This document shows positions 59,198-64,000 of a stretch of DNA of 64,000 bases, piece after piece. Numbering within the stretch: the stretch's first letter is position 1; each line of letters opens with the position of its first letter. This stretch comes from Mycobacterium sp. Aquia_213 (GTDB lineage: Bacteria > Actinomycetota > Actinomycetes > Mycobacteriales > Mycobacteriaceae), in assembly GCF_026625985.1 (NCBI RefSeq), contig NZ_CP113116.1:2604001-2668000 (forward strand), in the 5' to 3' direction. The notes beneath the pieces are model-generated. The model worked only from the letters and a program-made list of their open reading frames with translations, did not search any database and was not told the DNA's origin. The position numbers were made by a program, and so were the translations under genes.

Positions 59198-59764
59198 GTG
59201 ACGCCCGTGAACTGTCTCCGGGTGTACTCCTCGATCGTGTTTGCGGCCTGTGTCGCGGCAACCGTTCTGATGCTCGCTGGAACGGGTACGGCAACCGCGG
59301 CCGGCTCGTGCCCAACCGCCGCAGCGCCGGCCGGTGGAACACCTGATTGGACGCTTTCCGGGACCACCGGCAGCATCGCCGTCATCGGATCCACCGATAC
59401 GACCGCCCCGCGCGTGACCGTGACGGCACCGTTCAGCGTGAACCAGACCCAGGTGCATACGCTGCACGCGGGAGACGGGCCGGTGGTCTCAGCCACTGCC
59501 AAGGTTTCCGTCTGCTACATGGGTGTCAACGGACGCGACGGATCCGTGTTCGACAGCAGCTACGACCGGGGTGCCCCGGTCGACTTCCCGCTTACTGGAG
59601 TGGTGCCCGGCTTCCAGAAGGCCATAGCCGGACAAAAGGTCGGGTCTACGGTCGCCGTCGCGATGGTCCCCGCGGATGGGTACCCCGACGGTCAGCCCAG
59701 CGCCGGAATCCGGCCGGGCGACTCGCTCATCTTCGCGATCAAAATCCTCAGCGCCGCCGGCTGA
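59198..59764 (+). CDS. Secreted FKBP-type peptidyl-prolyl isomerase
   Basis: The 188-residue protein has a signal peptide (SSIVFAACVAATVLMLAGTG to about residue 35). The C-terminal FKBP domain shows SVCYMGVNGRDGSVFDSSYD, then VDFPLTGVVPGFQKAIAGQK, VAVAMVPADGYPDGQP and GDSLIFAIKILSA. The active-site residues of the family (Tyr, Asp, Val-Pro-Gly-Phe) are visible. It should catalyse proline isomerisation in the cell envelope. The start is GTG at 59198 or 59207. Confidence 0.88.
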   Translation: MTPVNCLRVYSSIVFAACVAATVLMLAGTGTATAAGSCPTAAAPAGGTPDWTLSGTTGSIAVIGSTDTTAPRVTVTAPFSVNQTQVHTLHAGDGPVVSATAKVSVCYMGVNGRDGSVFDSSYDRGAPVDFPLTGVVPGFQKAIAGQKVGSTVAVAMVPADGYPDGQPSAGIRPGDSLIFAIKILSAAG

Positions 59765-60043
59765 ACCGAGGGGCCGCGCAGGCTGAGTCAGGCTCGCCGT
59801 GAGTGTGGCGAGTGTCCCGTCATCGCGAGGTACTGGCTCGAGGAGCTAACCACATCCCGGACATCCAGTCGCTCAACAGATTTGATCGCTACGACTCGGC
59901 CTTGGTGGCGACCGCATAGCGGACGTTGGTATCGGCGCGAGCTGTTCTGTTGCAATGCAGTTGGTTTCGATCCGCTCGTGCTCAAGCCGAAAAACGCGGT
60001 TCTCTGGACACCTTCCGACCAACCAGGTCGGCGGGATGGCGCC

Positions 60044-61123
60044 ATGGCTCACCACGTGCCTAGGCTGGCGACTATGTGTGGCGGTGGTGGGAATGATGTT
60101 GGCGGGGCAGCGCCCCGCGTCGTCGAGGGCCCGGCGGTCGACCCGATCGCGCTAGAGCCGGTAGACGAGCTGGTGATCACGACTCTGGTCGACAACAGCT
60201 ACGACGGGCTGTTGACGGACATGGGCCCCGCGCAGCGAATGCCCATGACGCGTACGCCCGCAGTGCAGGCGGCCCAGTTCGGTGGCGGCACTACTGTCCC
60301 CGGAATGCTTGCCGAGCACGGATTCTCGGCGCTGGTCACGGTCCGCCGGGGCGATCGGTCACACACGCTGCTGTTCGATACCGGCATCTCCCCCGACGGC
60401 ATGGCGACCAACATGGAGCGCCTGGGCGTGGACGTTGCCGATATCGAGGCCGTCGTTCTCAGCCACGGCCACTTCGACCATGCCGGCGGCTTTGCCGGCC
60501 TGTCGCGCCTGCGCGGCCGCACCGGGCTGCCGTTGACCGTGCACCCGCTGGTCTGGAGTCAACGCCGGATTGCGGTTCCGGGGCGGCCGGGGTGGGAACT
60601 TCCGACGCTGAGCCGGACCTCGCTGCAGAACGAGGGCTTCGAGGTGATCGAGCGGCGCCAGCCCTCAATCCTGCTTGACGGGAGCGTGCTGATCACCGGC
60701 GAGATCGACCGCACAACCGATTTCGAGACCGGGATGCAATTCCACGAGGCGTATCGCGACGGTCACTGGGAGCCGGATCCCCAGATCCTGGACGACCAGG
60801 CGCTCGTCGTTCACGTGCGCGGGCTCGGGCTGGTCGTATTGACCGGGTGTGGCCACGGCGGGGCGATCAACATTGCGCGCCACGCGATGCGGCTCACCGG
60901 TGTCGACCGGTTGCACGGCCTGCTCGGCGGCTTTCACCTGACCGGTCCCGGCTTCGAGCCGATCATCGAACCCACCGTCGACGCGCTCGTCGAGTTGTCC
61001 CCCGGCCTCGTCGTCCCGGCGCACTGCACGGGATGGCGTGCCCAGCTCCGGTTCGCCACGTCGCTACCGGACGCCTTCGTGCCCAACGCCGTGGGCACGT
61101 CGTTCGTACTGAGCGCCGCTTGA
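60044..61123 (+). CDS. MBL-fold metallo-hydrolase
   Basis: The protein is about 359 residues (349 from a second ATG). The metal motif SHGHFDHAGG gives HxHxDH; later ligands are in TGCGHGGAINIARH and LLGGFHLTG. This arrangement, with HTLLFDTGIS before the motif, is like the 7,8-dihydropterin-6-methyl-4-(beta-D-ribofuranosyl)-aminobenzene-5'-phosphate synthase type. The upstream 279 bp contain the rest of an open frame without family features. Confidence 0.85.
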   Translation: MAHHVPRLATMCGGGGNDVGGAAPRVVEGPAVDPIALEPVDELVITTLVDNSYDGLLTDMGPAQRMPMTRTPAVQAAQFGGGTTVPGMLAEHGFSALVTVRRGDRSHTLLFDTGISPDGMATNMERLGVDVADIEAVVLSHGHFDHAGGFAGLSRLRGRTGLPLTVHPLVWSQRRIAVPGRPGWELPTLSRTSLQNEGFEVIERRQPSILLDGSVLITGEIDRTTDFETGMQFHEAYRDGHWEPDPQILDDQALVVHVRGLGLVVLTGCGHGGAINIARHAMRLTGVDRLHGLLGGFHLTGPGFEPIIEPTVDALVELSPGLVVPAHCTGWRAQLRFATSLPDAFVPNAVGTSFVLSAA

Positions 61124-61192
61124 ACGATGGTATGCTAAGTGCCACAATAACTTTCGCTTGCTGCGGTGACGGCGCGGGCGTACCGTGCCCCC

Positions 61193-61660
61193 ATGAGGAA
61201 TAGATTCAAGATGTGCGCGGTCGCAGCAGCCGCCGCGCTGATCATCAGTGGAACCCCATCCATCGCGCCGCGCAGTAGCGCCGACGGGTGCGGCGATGTC
61301 GCCCCGGCGCTGGTGCCTCCGAGCGGCTGTGCCGGTCCCGCGCCGGCTCCGCAAGCGCCGTCGGGCAGTCCGCCATGGGTTGCAGCGGTGCAACAACGCG
61401 ACCCACAATTTGCCGCCTCGTATCAAGGGATGCGGGAGCGGATCCTCAAAGACGGTGCGATTCCAGCCAAGTACAAGCTGCTGATGGGGATGATCACCGA
61501 CACGATCGCCGCGCATCCCGATGGTGTCAGGTCGCTCGCCGACAGCGCTCGCGCCGCGGGCGCCTCGGAAGCTGAAATTACCGAGGCGGTCGAGGTCGGA
61601 TACCTCTACGGCGGTACTGCCGCGCTCGTGATGGGTGTCAACGCCTTCCCCGGCAACTGA
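61193..61660 (+). CDS. Secreted CMD-like protein without CxxC
   Basis: The 155-residue product has a signal peptide (FKMCAVAAAAALIISGTPSI). The mature part ends in a carboxymuconolactone-decarboxylase-like helical pair (LKDGAIPAKYKLLMGMITDT, GASEAEITEAVEVGYLYGGT). The C-x2-C pair of AhpD is replaced, so peroxidase activity is unlikely. Its 3' end overlaps the convergent decarboxylase gene by 55 bp, both reading frames being open in that stretch. Starts are uncertain. Confidence 0.65.
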   Translation: MRNRFKMCAVAAAAALIISGTPSIAPRSSADGCGDVAPALVPPSGCAGPAPAPQAPSGSPPWVAAVQQRDPQFAASYQGMRERILKDGAIPAKYKLLMGMITDTIAAHPDGVRSLADSARAAGASEAEITEAVEVGYLYGGTAALVMGVNAFPGN

Positions 61661-62868
61661 CGAATCAGGTTGGCGGCCTCGATCTCCGCGTAGTTCGAAC
61701 TGCGCTGCGCCAGCACGACGGGCGTGGCCGCGATGCCGTTGAATCCCGACGCCGAGACCATCGTGTAGGCGCCCATCATCGGGCTGACCACCACATCCCC
61801 CACTGCCAACTGCGGCATTGGATAGTCGCAGGCGACCACATCGACACAGTCGCACGTGGGTCCGCCCAGGGTGACGGGTTGATGCGAGAACGACACGTGT
61901 TCGCCGAGTTCGCGGAGCGCAAGTATGGGTGGTTCCACATCGGACACCGCGCTTGAGTAGCTCCCGTACACACCATCGTCGAGGTAGTGCCACAGTTGAC
62001 CCTCACGTGCCGACGTGCCGACGACACTTGTCAGCAGGGTCATGCATTCGGCCACCAAGAACCGCCCCGGTTCGGCGAGCAGGGTGAACTCCGAGCGGCG
62101 CGATCCGAATGCCTCATCGATGGCCGAGGAGATGGCGCCCATCGACGGTACGGGCTCGCGGTAGGTGACCGGAAACCCGCCGCCGATGTCGATAATCCGG
62201 GCGTCGACACCCAAAGTTCGGCGCACATGGTCGACCAGCTCAAGCGTCGCCCGCACCGCCCTTCCGTACGGCTCGGCCGACGTCGCTTGGCTACCGACAT
62301 GGAAGCTGAAGCCGCCGAACCTGACGCCGGCGGCGATCAACTGCTTGACCACCGCGTCGGCGTGGGCGGCGGTGACACCGAATTTGCTCGAAAGATCGCA
62401 TTTGGCAGACGGATTGGGGAATGACAGCCGCACCAAAACGTCGATGTCGGCCGGTCGGCCGATGAATTTCTGCGCCTCCAGTGGATTGTCGACGACAAAG
62501 GTGCGGATGCCTGCTCGGTACGCGTAGTCAATCTCGGCAGGCTTCTTGATCGGATGCGTGTGAATACAACGATTCATCGGCAGTCCTAAGCCGCGAAGCA
62601 CGTCGATCTCGCCGCTGCTGGCGACGTCGAAGCCGCCGCCACAGTCAGCCAGGGCGGTCACGACCGTCGGGTGCGGCAGCGCCTTCACCGCGTAGTGCAG
62701 ACCGAATCCGCGCAAGTCCGTGCTCAGGAGTCGGTACTGCGCCACCACCCGCTGGGGATCAAGGACCAACAGTGGCGTGCCGTATTCGGCGATTAGACGT
62801 TCCCACTGGTGCGCGGATGCCTGCCGGTGCAGCGAATCACGCAGCTGCGACCTGATGGCTGCGTGCAT
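61606..62868 (-). CDS. Fold-type III PLP amino-acid decarboxylase (ornithine/lysine/DAP type)
   Basis: The 420-residue enzyme carries PLP lysine K62 in YAVKALPHP, H190 in FHVGSQ, the phosphate-binding GGGFP at 229-233, E266-P-G-R, and C339/D340 in GPTCDCVD at the active-site interface. The short specificity segment is closer to ornithine/lysine decarboxylases than to diaminopimelate decarboxylase. It would make a polyamine such as putrescine or cadaverine. GAGGAG precedes the ATG by eight bases. Its 3' end overlaps the convergent secreted CMD-like gene. Confidence 0.88.
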   Translation of the reverse strand: MHAAIRSQLRDSLHRQASAHQWERLIAEYGTPLLVLDPQRVVAQYRLLSTDLRGFGLHYAVKALPHPTVVTALADCGGGFDVASSGEIDVLRGLGLPMNRCIHTHPIKKPAEIDYAYRAGIRTFVVDNPLEAQKFIGRPADIDVLVRLSFPNPSAKCDLSSKFGVTAAHADAVVKQLIAAGVRFGGFSFHVGSQATSAEPYGRAVRATLELVDHVRRTLGVDARIIDIGGGFPVTYREPVPSMGAISSAIDEAFGSRRSEFTLLAEPGRFLVAECMTLLTSVVGTSAREGQLWHYLDDGVYGSYSSAVSDVEPPILALRELGEHVSFSHQPVTLGGPTCDCVDVVACDYPMPQLAVGDVVVSPMMGAYTMVSASGFNGIAATPVVLAQRSSNYAEIEAANLIRQLPGKALTPITSAAVPP

Positions 62869-63021
62869 TCGTGAGCTCCTCACCGTCCGGCCTGGCGTGG
62901 GGCGGATGCGCTGAAAACCATTCCGAGGGAATGGCTTTCGAGCAATCGGGACCGTTCTACCGTCGCGCCAACCTTATTTGCCCACGTTCTCGACCGCCGT
63001 CGGATCGAGCAGGTGTTGGTC

Positions 63022-64000
63022 ATGTATTCGCTGGCGCAGCCCCGCTGTTATACGGCTGTTCATACCGGAAACGAAAGGGCTCCTACGTGCCCTTATTCTG
63101 AGCAGGTGCCATGGCGTGCCGAACCCCGACCGACAACAAGGGTTTGGCATGGGATCGGGCTGACGGCGTATCTGTCGATGCTCGCCCTCTATGCCGGGGC
63201 AGGGCACTTCTACGGTGCTGGGTTTAGCCATCGGTTCGTTTGGGTTCTGTGCGGTGCCGTCGTCATTGCGGTGGTCGTCGCGTTCGTCGGCCGGTGGCGA
63301 GGTTGGCAAGAGCGGCGCGCCCTGCTGTTCGGGTGGCCGGTGGCGTCGCTGCTCGCGACGGTTCTGGTTGGCGCCGTTGCGCCCGCCGCGACCCAGAACC
63401 TGCCCGGCATCATCACGGTCACGTTCGGTTACATCGGCCTGACGTGCTCGCGCTGGCGCTCGCTCGCCTTTGTGCCGCTCGGCGTTGCGGCGTTCGTCGT
63501 TGGCGGCAGTAAGGCTCTCCCCGGTTCGTTGACCACCGTCGTGTTGGCCGCGGCGATGTGGGTGATCGTCGCGGAGGTCCCGGCGTGGCTCATCTCGCAA
63601 CTCGAGGAGCAAAGCGCGCTGCTCCGCAAGATCGCGCATACCGACGCGCTCACCCAATTGCTGAATCGGAGCACGCTCGGACCGCAGCTGTCGGCGCATG
63701 CCAACGGGTCGGCCGTGGTGCTGATCGACCTCGATAACTTCAAGCGTTACAACGACGGCCACGGCCATGAGGCCGGTGACGAGCTCTTGATCGCCTTCGC
63801 TGACGCGATCCGATGGTCGATCCGCAACGAGGACGTCGCCTTCCGTATCGGCGGCGACGAGTTCCTCCTGATGCTCGTCGGTGCCGACCGCACCGAGGCC
63901 GAGCAGGTCCTCGATCGGCTCCGCCATCGCTGGGCCGAAATCGGTGAACCAGTCAGCTTCAGCGCCGGGATCGCTTCCGGCGAGCAGGATGTGATGCGCC
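63022..64000 (+). CDS. Membrane diguanylate cyclase (GGDEF), 3' end cut off
   Basis: The reading frame runs to the window edge. About five hydrophobic segments (ITVTFGYIGLTCSRW-type and VVIAVVVAFVGRW among them) precede a GGDEF domain with DALTQLLNRSTLG, the metal-binding DLDNFKRYNDGHGHEAGDEL and the active motif RIGGDEF. The last visible residues are SFSAGIASGEQ, so about 30 residues of the domain are missing. It should make c-di-GMP. The start may be ATG at 63022 or GTG at 63106; neither has a strong ribosome-binding site. Confidence 0.82.
   Translation, partial: MYSLAQPRCYTAVHTGNERAPTCPYSEQVPWRAEPRPTTRVWHGIGLTAYLSMLALYAGAGHFYGAGFSHRFVWVLCGAVVIAVVVAFVGRWRGWQERRALLFGWPVASLLATVLVGAVAPAATQNLPGIITVTFGYIGLTCSRWRSLAFVPLGVAAFVVGGSKALPGSLTTVVLAAAMWVIVAEVPAWLISQLEEQSALLRKIAHTDALTQLLNRSTLGPQLSAHANGSAVVLIDLDNFKRYNDGHGHEAGDELLIAFADAIRWSIRNEDVAFRIGGDEFLLMLVGADRTEAEQVLDRLRHRWAEIGEPVSFSAGIASGEQDVMR

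Noticed and set aside
58918..59502. 194-codon minus-strand frame
   Set aside because: Antisense to the FKBP signal peptide and domain start; no RBS or motif.
62974..63927. 317-codon minus-strand frame
   Set aside because: Antisense to a clear GGDEF gene; its Asp/Arg/Gln-rich composition is the usual shadow pattern.

Overview
The window is chromosomal DNA from a Mycobacterium. High GC, many GTG starts, mmpS/mmpL, a DosR/DosS pair, FabG3-, Tgs1-, FdxA- and Rip3-type proteins, DUF732 and DUF1906 proteins and F420-type enzymes all point there. Gene order differs from the M. tuberculosis complex as I remember it, so a nontuberculous species is likely; I cannot name it. I saw no tRNA, rRNA, CRISPR array or intact insertion sequence.

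The first ~31.3 kb is a compact dormancy (DosR-type) island. A Pat-like acetyltransferase end is followed by a stomatin, an SRPBCC protein, the Rip3 site-2 protease, six intact and one broken universal stress proteins (USPs), a DUF2156 membrane protein, a PPOX-fold protein, two Acg-type nitroreductase-fold proteins, a VIT-family transporter, a Ddn-like protein, a phosphoribosyltransferase/erythromycin-esterase fusion, USP-dosR-dosS, a Pat-type GNAT, FdxA, an APH/AAA kinase fusion, a two-gene KAS III pair leading into a Tgs1-like acyltransferase, and FabG3. At least 20 sites resembling the DosR box (GGGACTWWNGKCCC-like) sit upstream of these genes, so regulator, sensor and much of the regulon lie together. 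The island also carries gene fossils: a frameshifted USP, a SpoIIAA-like gene with an internal deletion, an Acg remnant and a scrap resembling ketopantoate reductase.

From 32 to 37.4 kb there is a TetR-mmpS-mmpL unit with palindromic operator candidates and an HSL-type hydrolase. From 37.4 to 41.2 kb lies a probable alkylation-repair module: an ECF sigma factor, two divergent O6-alkylguanine-DNA methyltransferases, a 2OG-Fe(II) oxygenase and a nitroreductase. From 41.2 to 46 kb come a SigH-like sigma factor, a LysR regulator, a carboxymuconolactone-decarboxylase-family protein, an old-yellow-enzyme reductase and a COG0523 metal-chaperone GTPase. A palindrome, CGTCACNGTGACG, occurs three times around the last two. 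A gene-poor kilobase (46.0-47.06 kb) follows.

From 47 to 64 kb are mostly envelope and signalling genes: a GMC oxidoreductase, a Tat-exported DUF1906 protein, an LGFP lipoprotein, a GGDEF-EAL protein, a receptor-like Ser/Thr kinase with a seven-bladed propeller, a secreted repeat protein, an NlpC/P60-like hydrolase, a DUF732 protein, a secreted FKBP isomerase, an MBL-fold hydrolase, a fold-type III PLP decarboxylase and a second diguanylate cyclase cut by the window edge.

Start codons were chosen by ribosome-binding site and family alignment from memory. Functional names rest on recognised motifs; no database search was run.
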